Position numbers and translations under genes: made by a program. The notes below the pieces were generated by a model, which saw only the letters and a list, made by a program, of their open reading frames with translations, was not told where the DNA came from and ran no database searches. This document shows, piece by piece, positions 1 through 5,734 of a DNA stretch of 7,842 nucleotides. Source of the stretch: Spirochaetota bacterium (GTDB lineage: Bacteria; Spirochaetota; Spirochaetia; DSM-27196; PWMO01). Numbering within the stretch: position 1 is the first letter of the stretch; each line of letters opens with the position of its first letter. Location of the stretch: contig JAAAOR010000119.1 of the NCBI GenBank assembly GCA_009908735.1, positions 1 to 7,842 of the forward strand. Reading direction: 5' to 3'.

Positions 1-142
1 CGATCGCTCTCCAGTCATCCTCGGAAACGAGAACAGCAGACCCCTTTTTCCCGGTTATGAGCAGAGGCTCATGTTCCTCGTTGACCTGCTCGATAAAGCG
101 AAACAGGTTTTGCCGGGCGTTGGTGACACTAGTTGAGCCCAT
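1..142 (-). CDS. yefM: YefM/Phd-family antitoxin, N-terminal part (cut by left window edge)
   Basis: The antitoxin of a type II toxin-antitoxin pair. It would bind and neutralise a YoeB/RelE-like mRNA-cleaving toxin and repress its own operon through its N-terminal DNA-binding domain. The 47 visible residues start MGSTSVTNARQNLFRFIEQV and continue with a PLLITGKKGSAVLVSEDDW stretch. The T-NAR-NL-IEQVNE start and the ITGKKG...VL(V/I)SEDDW block are the YefM signature. The ATG at 142-140 is chosen because AGGAGG lies 4 nt upstream (152-147 on the minus strand) and no other start fits. The C-terminal toxin-binding tail and the toxin gene would lie beyond the left edge. The family assignment is solid. 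The exact partner (YoeB or another RelE-superfamily toxin) cannot be seen. Confidence 0.88.
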   Translation of the reverse strand, partial: MGSTSVTNARQNLFRFIEQVNEEHEPLLITGKKGSAVLVSEDDWRAI

Positions 143-151
143 ATGACCTCC

Positions 152-172
152 TGTACGTAATAATGTACATTA
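152..172 (-). promoter_or_regulatory. YefM-type operator with two TGTACA-like cores
   Basis: A perfect 12 bp palindrome, TAATGTACATTA (161-172), is followed toward the gene by a second core, TGTACG on the plus strand (152-157). The two cores (164-169 and 152-157) are 12 bp apart centre to centre. The E. coli yefM-yoeB operator is known to carry paired palindromes with TGTACA cores at about this spacing, so this is probably the autorepression site. The proximal core touches the Shine-Dalgarno at 147-152. A minus-strand promoter may overlap, with TTGCAG (190-185) 18 nt before TACATT (166-171 region). The operator reading is well supported, the promoter hexamers less so. Confidence 0.7.
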
Positions 173-390
173 AACGAACCAGGGTCTGCAAGCCGGCGAC
201 TAAACCGCCCCGAGTCTTCCGCAGAAACAATAGCTTGAGTTGTTGCTCTCATTGTAGTGGTGTAAGGCTGCGGGGAAGAAGCGCGGAAACCGGAACTGCG
301 GCTTGGTACAATACGGCGAACCGCTGCGAAACCGCTTGCAAGGCACACGGATCACATACCCTCGATGGGAGCACTTAGGGATGAGCTGAC

Positions 391-855
391 CCGCCCCCGC
401 CACGGCCCGCGCCGTATGACCCGCAGCCGCCCGGCAGCTTAGAGCTCCTCCAGCGCCTCCTCGATCTCCTCACTTCGCCAGGCCCTGAGGAGCCCGTACG
501 CCGGCTCCCGCGTGGGATGCCATGGCACCGGCGCTTCCGCCCGCGACACCCCGTTGCACACGTCACAGCCCGTGCATACCTCCAGATGAGCGCCGAGCGC
601 CTCGACGAGCACTGCGCGTCGGCAGCACTCGCTAGCGAGAAAGGTGCCCCATCGTGTCCCCGCCGTTCCCACGGCGGGGGCCATTTCCGACGGCGCTGCG
701 AGCACAATGGCGTGGGCGGGGTTCCCGTCCCGCCCCGCGCGCCCGGACTGCTGTAAGTAGGGCTCCACGGAGTCCGGCAGGTCACGATGAATGACGGAAA
801 CTATCATTCTGTGACCGACGCCCATAGCGTTGGTTTTGCTTAGGTTACGGTTTTC
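391..855 (-). pseudogene. RecQ helicase C-terminal fragment, copy A
   Basis: A 5'-truncated remnant of a RecQ-family DNA helicase. Read on the minus strand, it begins just before motif V (SKTNAMGVGHRMIVSVIHRD), runs through motif VI (QQSGRAGRDGNPA, with GRAGRDG encoded at 724-744) and then the RecQ zinc-binding segment (CRRAVLVEALG...CTGCDVC, last three cysteines at 556-576). It ends in a winged-helix-like tail (WRSEEIEEALEEL). An in-frame TAA at 439 cuts the tail, whose homology (RLRVIRRGPWRGR) continues in frame to about 391. The Walker A and DEAH-bearing half of the helicase is missing, so it cannot be an active helicase. Compared with copy C it lacks 33 codons after AEAPV and 5 codons of linker; both losses keep the frame. 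No Shine-Dalgarno precedes the first ATG. It lies between the yefM unit and the lipoprotein gene. Confidence 0.82.
658..679. repeat. Perfect 8 bp GC hairpin inside RecQ copy A
   Basis: CCCCGCCG (658-665), a 6 nt loop and CGGCGGGG (672-679) pair perfectly. It sits in the variable linker between helicase motif VI and the zinc-binding cysteines. No T-run follows on either strand, so it is not a classical terminator. Confidence 0.55.
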
Positions 856-1044
856 ACCCGTCAATGAGCCCGTCGGGCAGAGCTCGCTGTAACTTTGGCC
901 GGCCGGGTCCGGAACGTTACTGCAAGCCGCCGGAACTGATCCGGCGCGCGAGTGCACACTTTCGCCACCATACTTCCTCGATGTCCGCGGCGGCCTGGCG
1001 CAGAACCGGCTATTACCGGAGCTCGCAAGCGGGAATCTCCTCGC

Positions 1045-1059
1045 CAGGCGGTTCGCCTG
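1045..1059 (-). terminator. Short stem-loop just after the lipoprotein stop, possible weak terminator
   Basis: CAGGCG-GTT-CGCCTG (plus-strand reading) forms a 6 bp stem with a 3 nt loop, 7 nt past the stop codon of the beta-helix gene. No T-tract follows on the minus strand, so it may be a 3' mRNA stabiliser or chance. The rest of 856-1066 shows no gene; it has only a second small inverted repeat, CGCCGGA/TCCGGCG (928-946). Confidence 0.25.
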
Positions 1060-1066
1060 CCCTCGT

Positions 1067-2461
1067 TTATTGGCGGTACTCGTAGGCGCCCATATCGATC
1101 GTGGCCACGCTGTCGTCGTCACCGTCTGCGATCCGGGGGTTGCCCTCGATGTCTGTCGCGGTCGACGGTGGAGCGTGGTCGTTGCTGCCGGCATCCACGC
1201 AGGGGGAGGAAGCGGAGGAGAGACGCAGGTCCCCGAAGTCGTGCCCTGTCCGGTCCGTGTTGTACCAGTACTCCGACTGGGCCGGGTCGCCGCCGCTCTC
1301 CGGATAGCGGACGAATGAGGCCGGCGCGTCGATGTTCCCCTCGCCGGCATACCCGCCCTCGATGTTGCTGTACGAGATGGTCACGTAGTCCGTCGTAGTG
1401 ATGATGTTGTCGTTGAAATTGTTGCCCCGGACGATGCAGTTGTAGAGCGTGGTGGATCCTGCCGATCCCACAATGCCGTAGACGCCTTCGTTGTTGCAGA
1501 ACGTGCAGTTGTAGAGCGTGGAGGAAGCGCCGCCTTCGTTGTAGAGCCCGACAGCACCGGGAGCCGCGTTCGCGGCGTTGCCCACGAACACGCAGTTCGT
1601 GAGCTCGCACACGCTGCCGCTTCCGTTGAACACGCCACCGGCTGCCGTGGGGTTATCGAAGATATCGGACCCGTTCCCGTAGAAGAACGAGTCGGCCACC
1701 GTGACCGTGCTGTTCTCATTGTGTATGGCGCAACCGCCATTCAGCCCTGCCTGGTTGTACCTGAAGATGCAGCCGTGGATCACCACGTCCGGGCTGTTGC
1801 GGTTGTACATGCCCCCGCCTTTTCCGGAGTTTTCCGTATCCCCCGCCACGTTCAGCTCGAAGACACATCCGATCACCGTTGGGCTCGAGTTGTCGTTGTA
1901 CATCCCGCCGCCGTTGTAGTCCGTCTCGGAAACCGTGTTCAGCCTGAAGACGCAGTCCTCTATCACGGGGCTGGACCCGAAGTTGCCCATGCCGCCGCCG
2001 CCGTCCCCCGCGTTTTCCACGAACGTGCAGTTCTTCACCGTGACCCGGCTACCGTACCGGGTGTGCATCCCCCCTGACATCCCGCGTCCGTTCGTGATCG
2101 TGAAGCCGTCTATGACCGTGGCGGCGTCGTTGCCGACGGACCAGACAACCGTGCCTCCGCCGTCAATGATCGTCGAATCGCGATCCTCGCCACGCAAGAC
2201 GACCCCGTTCTTGAGGGAAATATCCCCGTCGTACGTACCCGCGGCGACCAGGATGGTCTCGCCTGCGGATGCGTTGTTGATGGCCTGTTGGATCGTCGGG
2301 AAATCGTCCGGCACGCGCCAGTCCGGCTCATCCTCGGTCTCTCCGAGTAGGTCATCGTCCGTGCCGCCGGCCGGATTCGAACAGCCTGCGAACGCAAACA
2401 GAAGAGCGATGAGCACCGGGAACAAAAACGCCGCACACGTCGCCAATGAAACACCACGCAT
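1067..2461 (-). CDS. Lipoprotein with right-handed parallel beta-helix
   Basis: A predicted exported, lipid-anchored protein of 464 residues, function unknown. Residues 1-27 form a type II signal peptide: MRGVS, a hydrophobic stretch (LFPVLIALLFAFAG), then a lipobox ending FAGC with the lipidated Cys at 27. A short acidic linker follows. From about residue 50, DDFPTIQQAINNASAGETI and VAAGTYDG match the start of pectate-lyase-like beta-helices. Repeated rungs such as VTVKNCTFVENA, PVIEDCVFRLN, PTVIGCVFELN and STLYNCTFCNN (about residues 135-350) are PbH1-type coils. The C-terminus (SPCVDAGSN..., GNPRI, DMGAYEYR) matches the choice-of-anchor Q type tail found on many such proteins. Start: ATG at 2461 with AAGGAGG 7 nt upstream. 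Related proteins act as surface adhesins or polysaccharide-active enzymes, but no catalytic residues can be named here. It is monocistronic between RecQ copies A and B. Confidence 0.85.
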   Translation of the reverse strand: MRGVSLATCAAFLFPVLIALLFAFAGCSNPAGGTDDDLLGETEDEPDWRVPDDFPTIQQAINNASAGETILVAAGTYDGDISLKNGVVLRGEDRDSTIIDGGGTVVWSVGNDAATVIDGFTITNGRGMSGGMHTRYGSRVTVKNCTFVENAGDGGGGMGNFGSSPVIEDCVFRLNTVSETDYNGGGMYNDNSSPTVIGCVFELNVAGDTENSGKGGGMYNRNSPDVVIHGCIFRYNQAGLNGGCAIHNENSTVTVADSFFYGNGSDIFDNPTAAGGVFNGSGSVCELTNCVFVGNAANAAPGAVGLYNEGGASSTLYNCTFCNNEGVYGIVGSAGSTTLYNCIVRGNNFNDNIITTTDYVTISYSNIEGGYAGEGNIDAPASFVRYPESGGDPAQSEYWYNTDRTGHDFGDLRLSSASSPCVDAGSNDHAPPSTATDIEGNPRIADGDDDSVATIDMGAYEYRQ

Positions 2462-2468
2462 ACTACAG

Positions 2469-2475
2469 CCTCCTT
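2469..2475 (-). promoter_or_regulatory. Strong ribosome binding site of the beta-helix lipoprotein
   Basis: AAGGAGG on the minus strand, 7 nt from the ATG at 2461-2459; it fixes the start codon. Further upstream (2528-2538) an 11 bp near-palindrome, CTACAGTGTAG, lies where a promoter or operator would be expected. I could not assign -10/-35 boxes with confidence. Confidence 0.75.
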
Positions 2476-2569
2476 GTGGCAGCAGAACAGCGAAGAGGGG
2501 ACGTTGAATTGCCGGAGGATAAGCTATCTACAGTGTAGTCCGACGAGACGCGGCCTGCAAATCTGTCGG

Positions 2570-2786
2570 AAGGCACTCACTCGCCACCGGCGACTTCAGC
2601 CGGGAAACTCCGTCGCACACGTCACAGCCCGAGCAGGCCTCGGGCTCGGCCGCCATGGCCTCGACGAGGATCTCCTGCCCTGCAGCGGTGGCGGCGACGT
2701 CTCGGGTCCCGGCGGGCGGGGAGTTCCCGACCGGCCCCGCCATCTGCTGCGGGCTTGCACGGACGATTGACCGCGACGCAGGTCAT
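2570..2786 (-). pseudogene. RecQ helicase C-terminal fragment, copy B (middle part only)
   Basis: A shorter remnant of the same RecQ segment. In the minus-strand frame that reaches position 2743 it reads IVRASPQQMAGPVG, then QEILVEAMAAEPEACSGCDVC and DGVSRLKSPVAS, aligning with copy C residues AIVLASPREMAG, VLVEALGAEPQACSGCDVC and EGVARAESPVAE. The CxxCxxC triad is kept, but the first zinc-ligand cysteine (CRR in A and C) is lost. Motifs V and VI are missing, and homology seems to resume at CAGGTC (2779-2784) after a deletion. The left side stops at about 2570, where the winged-helix part should follow. It lies in the divergent gap between the lipoprotein gene and the ATPase gene. Clearly non-functional as a helicase. 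Confidence 0.72.
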
Positions 2787-3002
2787 ACGGACCTGTTACA
2801 CGCATGACAACGGCGCCACGCTCCATTCGGTTCTACAATGCACTTCGCCTCAAAAAGCCGGAGCAGCTCGGGCCGTTCTCGGCCGTTTCCCGTGCATCCG
2901 AGTACCCGGTAGAAGCATGTAAGTAATTTTCTTGTATATGGTTAGTTGCTTTTGGGAAGCCCTGTTTACAGAGGTATTGATCGCTAAATTTTCAAGGACT
3001 AT
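2787..3002. other. Intergenic stretch, no recognised gene
   Basis: A 6 bp hairpin CAGGTC-ATACG-GACCTG (2779-2795) straddles its left border with RecQ copy B. A plus-strand ORF of 40 codons (2804-2926, starting MTTAPRSIRFYNAL) has no Shine-Dalgarno and no family I recognise; I do not call it a gene. From about 2925 the sequence becomes AT-rich, which fits a regulatory region for the downstream ATPase gene. Confidence 0.4.
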
Positions 3003-3014
3003 TTGAATATTTCA

Positions 3015-3023
3015 TGTTATATT
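3015..3023 (+). promoter_or_regulatory. Extended -10 promoter of the ATPase gene, apparently leaderless
   Basis: TGTTATATT holds an extended -10 (TG at 3015-3016, TATATT at 3018-3023). Six nucleotides (CAACTT) separate it from the ATG at 3030, so transcription would start at or next to the initiation codon. No good -35 is seen, as is usual for extended -10 promoters. The geometry matches the mazEF promoter in this window. Confidence 0.5.
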
Positions 3024-3029
3024 CAACTT

Positions 3030-4184
3030 ATGGTTGAGTTTGTCACGAGAGCGATTGATATTCCTGAACGTGGGTCGAGCACCTTTTTTCTGTGGGGTCC
3101 GAGACAGGCAGGAAAAAGCACCCTTCTTTCCCGCCGGTATGCTGATGCGCTCTGGATAGACTTGCTCAAATCGGAGGAGTATCGGCGATTCATCGAGCGG
3201 CCCGAACTCTTGAGAGAAGAGGTTGATTACCATCGAGCGCGGTCAGTGGTCATCGACGAAATCCAGAAAGTTCCTTCACTGCTTGATGAGGTCCACTGGC
3301 TCTACGAGAACAGAAACGTGCAGTTTGCCCTGTGCGGTTCGAGCGCCAGAAAGCTGAGGCACGGAAAAGCGAACCTTCTGGGGGGCAGGGGGCTTCATCT
3401 CGAACTCTACGGTTTCAGCGCCTTCGAGCTGGGCGATGATTTCGATCTCCGGCGCATGCTCAATAACGGATACTTCCCGACTATGTATTTCTCCGGATCC
3501 CCAAAACGCCTCCTCGATGCCTACGTATCCCACTATATTCGCGAAGAAATTGCCTCCGAGGGATTGGTCCGCCGTCTTCCGGTTTATTCGCAATTTCTCT
3601 CCATGGCAGCACTCTCCGATGGAGAGCAGGTCAACTATTCCACTATCGCAAGAGAGACCGGTGTGTCGAGCGAAACGATACGGGGCTACTTCGAGATCCT
3701 CGAGGATACTCTAATCGGCTCGTTCGTACCGTCATATCGAAGGAGACCGAAACGGCGGCTCCTCGTCTCCCCGAAGTTCTACTTTACCGATGTCGGAATA
3801 GTGAACTATCTTGCCCGACGCGGCGAAATCTCGCCGGGGTCGGAGCTCTTCGGAAAGGCATTCGAAAACTGGCTCTTCCATGAGCTCAAGAGCTACAACA
3901 TGTACAAGGAGCGCTTTGCCGAGATCTATTTCTGGCGGCTCAGCACAGGCACGGAAGTGGATTTCCTCGTAAATCACATAGACTGTGCGATAGAGTGCAA
4001 GAGCTCGAGCAACATCCGAGATACTCATCTCAAGGGACTCAGGGAGTTGCAGAAGGAGCACCCGGAGGTAAAACGGAGGCTCATCGTTTCGCTGGATGAA
4101 AAGAACAGGGTGAGCCACGATGGGATAGAGATCGTCAACTACAGGGAGTTCATTCGTCGGCTCTGGAGTGGGGACTTTTTCTGA
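3030..4184 (+). CDS. AAA-family ATPase with C-terminal DUF4143 domain
   Basis: A P-loop ATPase of the widespread AAA_14/DUF4143 family, about 384 residues, a normal length. Biological role unknown; the family is common in genomic islands. Numbered from MVEFVTRAIDIP: Walker A GPRQAGKST at 23-31, Walker B SVVIDEIQK with D76/E77, and a sensor-like FALCGSSARK at about 99-108. A GKAFENWLFHEL block precedes FWRLSTGTEVDFLV (E309, D311) and IECKSS (E322, K324). The last two resemble a PD-(D/E)xK nuclease-like core, the fold class to which DUF4143 is usually assigned. Start: ATG 3030 matches family N-termini and follows a -10 box by 6 nt. The alternative TTG at 3003 has AAGGA 4 nt upstream and would add nine residues. 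The gene is intact, opposite in strand to its flanking genes and bracketed by RecQ copies B and D. Domain calls are firm; nuclease activity is not shown. Confidence 0.87.
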   Translation: MVEFVTRAIDIPERGSSTFFLWGPRQAGKSTLLSRRYADALWIDLLKSEEYRRFIERPELLREEVDYHRARSVVIDEIQKVPSLLDEVHWLYENRNVQFALCGSSARKLRHGKANLLGGRGLHLELYGFSAFELGDDFDLRRMLNNGYFPTMYFSGSPKRLLDAYVSHYIREEIASEGLVRRLPVYSQFLSMAALSDGEQVNYSTIARETGVSSETIRGYFEILEDTLIGSFVPSYRRRPKRRLLVSPKFYFTDVGIVNYLARRGEISPGSELFGKAFENWLFHELKSYNMYKERFAEIYFWRLSTGTEVDFLVNHIDCAIECKSSSNIRDTHLKGLRELQKEHPEVKRRLIVSLDEKNRVSHDGIEIVNYREFIRRLWSGDFF

Positions 4185-4197
4185 CTCGATCCGTACA

Positions 4198-4331
4198 CCG
4201 AGTGCCTCGACGAGGATCTCGCGGCGGCACCGCCCACCCCCGCGACCCGCTGAACCGAGCCGGTTTGTCGGTGTCAGATCGACATTGCGAGTCCCGTTCG
4301 GGACCACTACACTGCGGTAACCAACACCCAT
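4198..4331 (-). pseudogene. RecQ helicase C-terminal fragment, copy D (highly deleted)
   Basis: The smallest remnant. On the minus strand it keeps three islands in the correct order: MGVGYR from motif V, GSAGRGGG from motif VI (GRAGRDGG in copy C) and CRREILVEALGV from the zinc-binding segment. The CxxCxxC triad and winged helix are gone. At DNA level its right end (4317-4331) matches copy A (811-825) at 12 of 15 positions, all three differences being A for G. Its left end shares 17 bp (GCCTCGACGAGGATCTC) with copy B. It begins 14 nt after the ATPase stop and its right end overlaps the start of the brnT remnant on the other strand. Each island is short, so this call rests on shared order, strand and DNA identity together. 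Confidence 0.6.
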
Positions 4332-4508
4332 GTTGACTTACGAGTGGAACCAAACGAAGGCAACGACCAACGAACGGAAACACGACGTCGGCTTCTCCGA
4401 CAGCAGTTCCGTCTTCGACGATCCCCCTCAACAAACGAGATAACCAGACTGATCTCGGCTCGTCGGGCGATAGTCCGTGAGCGTCGGGTGTATGCTCAGG
4501 GGGGAGAG
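4330..4508 (+). pseudogene. brnT: Broken BrnT-family (DUF497) toxin gene
   Basis: BrnT toxins are small RNases of the BrnT/BrnA type II toxin-antitoxin system. The N-terminal third is intact: MLTYEWNQTKATTNERKHDV, then GFSDSSSVFDDP (4330-4425), matching the family start YEW-D--KA--N-RKHGVSF-EA--VFDDP. That frame then hits TAA at 4441. The C-terminal end reappears in another frame as NEITRLISARRAIVRERRVY followed by AQGG (from 4434), matching the terminal IRIISAR-AT-RERR-Y of BrnT. About 38 middle residues, including the HSE..R region, are missing. So an internal deletion with a frameshift inactivated the gene. No ribosome binding site precedes the ATG and copy D abuts it, so its promoter is probably lost as well. 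No brnA antitoxin is seen downstream. Confidence 0.75.
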
Positions 4509-4572
4509 CACGGCCTCTTCTACCGACCAAACGCTGAGAAACGGTATGTGATCTCACTGAATCACACGCCGA

Positions 4573-4707
4573 AGTCTGGTCGGTTCGAGATCTACACCGA
4601 CGAAGGCGGAATGTTCAACTTCCGGCTCCAAGCCGAGAACGGCGAGACGCTTCCGTCGAAAGGCCCCTACTCGACTCGTAATGTCAGCGGAATCGCCGTA
4701 TTCCCAG
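4573..4707 (+). pseudogene. DUF1508 (YegP-like, UPF0339) domain remnant
   Basis: In the frame that follows the brnT tail, the peptide GRFEIYTDEGGMFNFRLQAE plus NGETLPSKGPYST then RNVSGIAV fits one repeat of the DUF1508/YegP family (F-x-Y-x-D-x-x-G-x-F-x-FRL-A-NGE-...-S-x-Y). The family has small one- or two-repeat proteins of unknown function. A GTG at about 4548 could be a start, but no ribosome binding site is present, and the frame is continuous with brnT residue. Downstream the frame runs on only as the antisense of mazF. It is probably a truncated gene, whose 3' end overlaps the mazF end by about 24 bp in convergent orientation. It could conceivably still be translated as part of a fused ORF from 4344. 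Confidence 0.5.
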
Positions 4708-5034
4708 GACGGTCATCAATCCCTCTTCGACTTCTTCGAATGATCGCCTATCGGTTCTCCGGATCTTCTCGATCAGTCTTGCTCGATCAACCGAGGATAT
4801 CTGTGATGTTACGGCCACCGAGTTTTTCGAGAGTCCGGTTATTTCCTTTTCGAAAAACACGTTCCCCGGAGCTTCAGCCAACAGCAGATTCGTCGAGAAT
4901 GGTAGGACAACGATCGTCCTGATATTACTCCTGTTGAAATCATCATCCTGAACGACCAATACGGGCCGTTTGAAGCCCTGCTCACTGCCAAGGGGAATCC
5001 CGAAGTCCGCCCACCAGATTTCACCACGAGTCAT
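4684..5034 (-). CDS. mazF: MazF/PemK-family endoribonuclease toxin
   Basis: The toxin of a type II toxin-antitoxin system: a sequence-specific, ribosome-independent mRNA interferase acting in the cytoplasm. 116 residues, full family length. The start MTRGEIWWADFG is the typical MazF first strand. GFKRPVLVVQDDDFNRS (residues 20-36) carries the conserved Arg (R23) and PFSTN (45-49) holds the Ser/Thr position that pairs with it in catalysis. VAVTSQISSVDRARL (73-87) is the usual dimer-strand motif. The ATG at 5034 lies inside the end of the antitoxin gene (14 nt overlap including its TGA), so translation is probably coupled. No key residue is missing, so the toxin looks active. Its cleavage specificity cannot be read from the sequence. 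Confidence 0.92.
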   Translation of the reverse strand: MTRGEIWWADFGIPLGSEQGFKRPVLVVQDDDFNRSNIRTIVVLPFSTNLLLAEAPGNVFFEKEITGLSKNSVAVTSQISSVDRARLIEKIRRTDRRSFEEVEEGLMTVLGIRRFR

Positions 5035-5269
5035 TTCGGGTCAAGTTCCTCAGGGACTCGAGTCCAGCCTGCGGAATATCCTCAAACTCATCTGGCGCGG
5101 CTTCTGAATAGACTCTGTTAAGTCGTTCAGTGACATTCTCACGCCTATGGCGTTCAATGAATTCCTCCAGAGCTTTCGCGAATAGCTGACTTCGGGGAAT
5201 GCCCAGTGACTGAGCGGTTTTTTCGGCTTCCTCGTACAGTCGGTCAGGCAATGACACTGCAGTCTTCAT
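5021..5269 (-). CDS. mazE: Ribbon-helix-helix antitoxin paired with MazF
   Basis: An 82-residue antitoxin that should bind MazF and repress the operon. Residues 1-45 (MKTAVSLPDRLYEEAEKTAQ, then SLGIPRSQLFAKALEEFIE) form a ribbon-helix-helix fold: a short beta strand with SLP, a first helix, the GIPRSQL turn and a second helix. The acidic, proline-containing tail (about 55-82) is the expected toxin-wrapping segment. It belongs to the RHH (CopG-like) class of MazF partners, not the AbrB-fold E. coli MazE, so the gene name denotes role more than fold. The ATG at 5269 has no Shine-Dalgarno at the usual distance (GAGG lies about 13 nt upstream). It overlaps mazF, forming a two-gene operon. Confidence 0.88.
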   Translation of the reverse strand: MKTAVSLPDRLYEEAEKTAQSLGIPRSQLFAKALEEFIERHRRENVTERLNRVYSEAAPDEFEDIPQAGLESLRNLTRNDSW

Positions 5270-5275
5270 GAACTA

Positions 5276-5304
5276 AGTATAACCTCGGCATAACTAGTTG
5301 TTAA
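5276..5304 (-). promoter_or_regulatory. mazEF promoter, apparently leaderless
   Basis: TTAACA (5304-5299), a 17 nt spacer and TATACT (5281-5276) make a near-consensus sigma-70 promoter, 5 of 6 in each box. Only 6 nt separate the -10 from the ATG at 5269-5267, which puts the expected transcription start on the initiation codon. The palindrome AACTAGTT (5292-5299) lies in the spacer, and AACTA recurs at 5271-5275, 21 bp away. These may be half-sites for the RHH repressor. Confidence 0.65.
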
Positions 5305-5734
5305 AAAGTCCTGGCCTCCGCGACTCACACCGATTGGTTCTCGCAATCGGCCGATGGCGTCGTCGTTCACGCCATCCGCCCCCGCCACGGCCCGCGCCGG
5401 ACGACCCGCAATCGCCTAGCGGCCGTGAGCTCATCAAGCGCCTCTTCGACCTCCTCCCGCCGCCAGTCGGCGAGCCACCCGAACACCGGCTCCCGTGCCG
5501 GGTGCCACGGGATCGGTGCCGTCCGCGCGGTCCCGGCCAATACCGCCGCGGCCTGGGCCGGGGTGTAGCGTCGGCGCCTTCGCAAGAGCCAGCCGACAAT
5601 CGCCTCCGCCACCGGCGACTCAGCCCGCGCCACGCCCTCACACACGTCACACCCGGAGCAGGCCTGAGGCTCAGCGCCGAGCGCCTCGACGAGTACGGCA
5701 CGTCGGCAGCGGTCGCCGCCGAGGTAGCGGGTGA

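Noticed and set aside
143..390. A possible gene in the gap between yefM and RecQ copy A (ORFs 55-348 minus, 133-378 plus, 200-403 minus)
   Set aside because: These frames overlap each other, run into yefM or RecQ A, and lack ribosome binding sites or known motifs. I see only the yefM control region and unassigned sequence.
439..1350. A 303-codon minus-strand ORF that includes RecQ copy A
   Set aside because: Only the part below about 855 is RecQ-like. The upstream part is low-complexity shadow sequence that overlaps the lipoprotein gene's end in another frame.
1119..2457. Several ORFs antisense to or out of frame with the beta-helix gene (for example 1935-2507 plus, 2110-2457 minus)
   Set aside because: They are arginine/serine/proline-rich shadows of a GC-rich coding sequence with no family resemblance.
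2804..2926. A 40-codon plus-strand ORF starting MTTAPRSIRF
   Set aside because: No ribosome binding site, no recognisable family, and it lies in the decayed zone next to RecQ copy B.
3732..4331. A 199-codon minus-strand ORF as a gene
   Set aside because: Below about 4198 it is the antisense of the intact ATPase gene. Only 4198-4331 carries a signal (RecQ copy D).
4344..4922. A 192-codon plus-strand ORF as one real gene
   Set aside because: It consists of the brnT tail, a DUF1508 remnant and then the antisense of mazF. The start lies inside the brnT N-terminal coding part in another frame.
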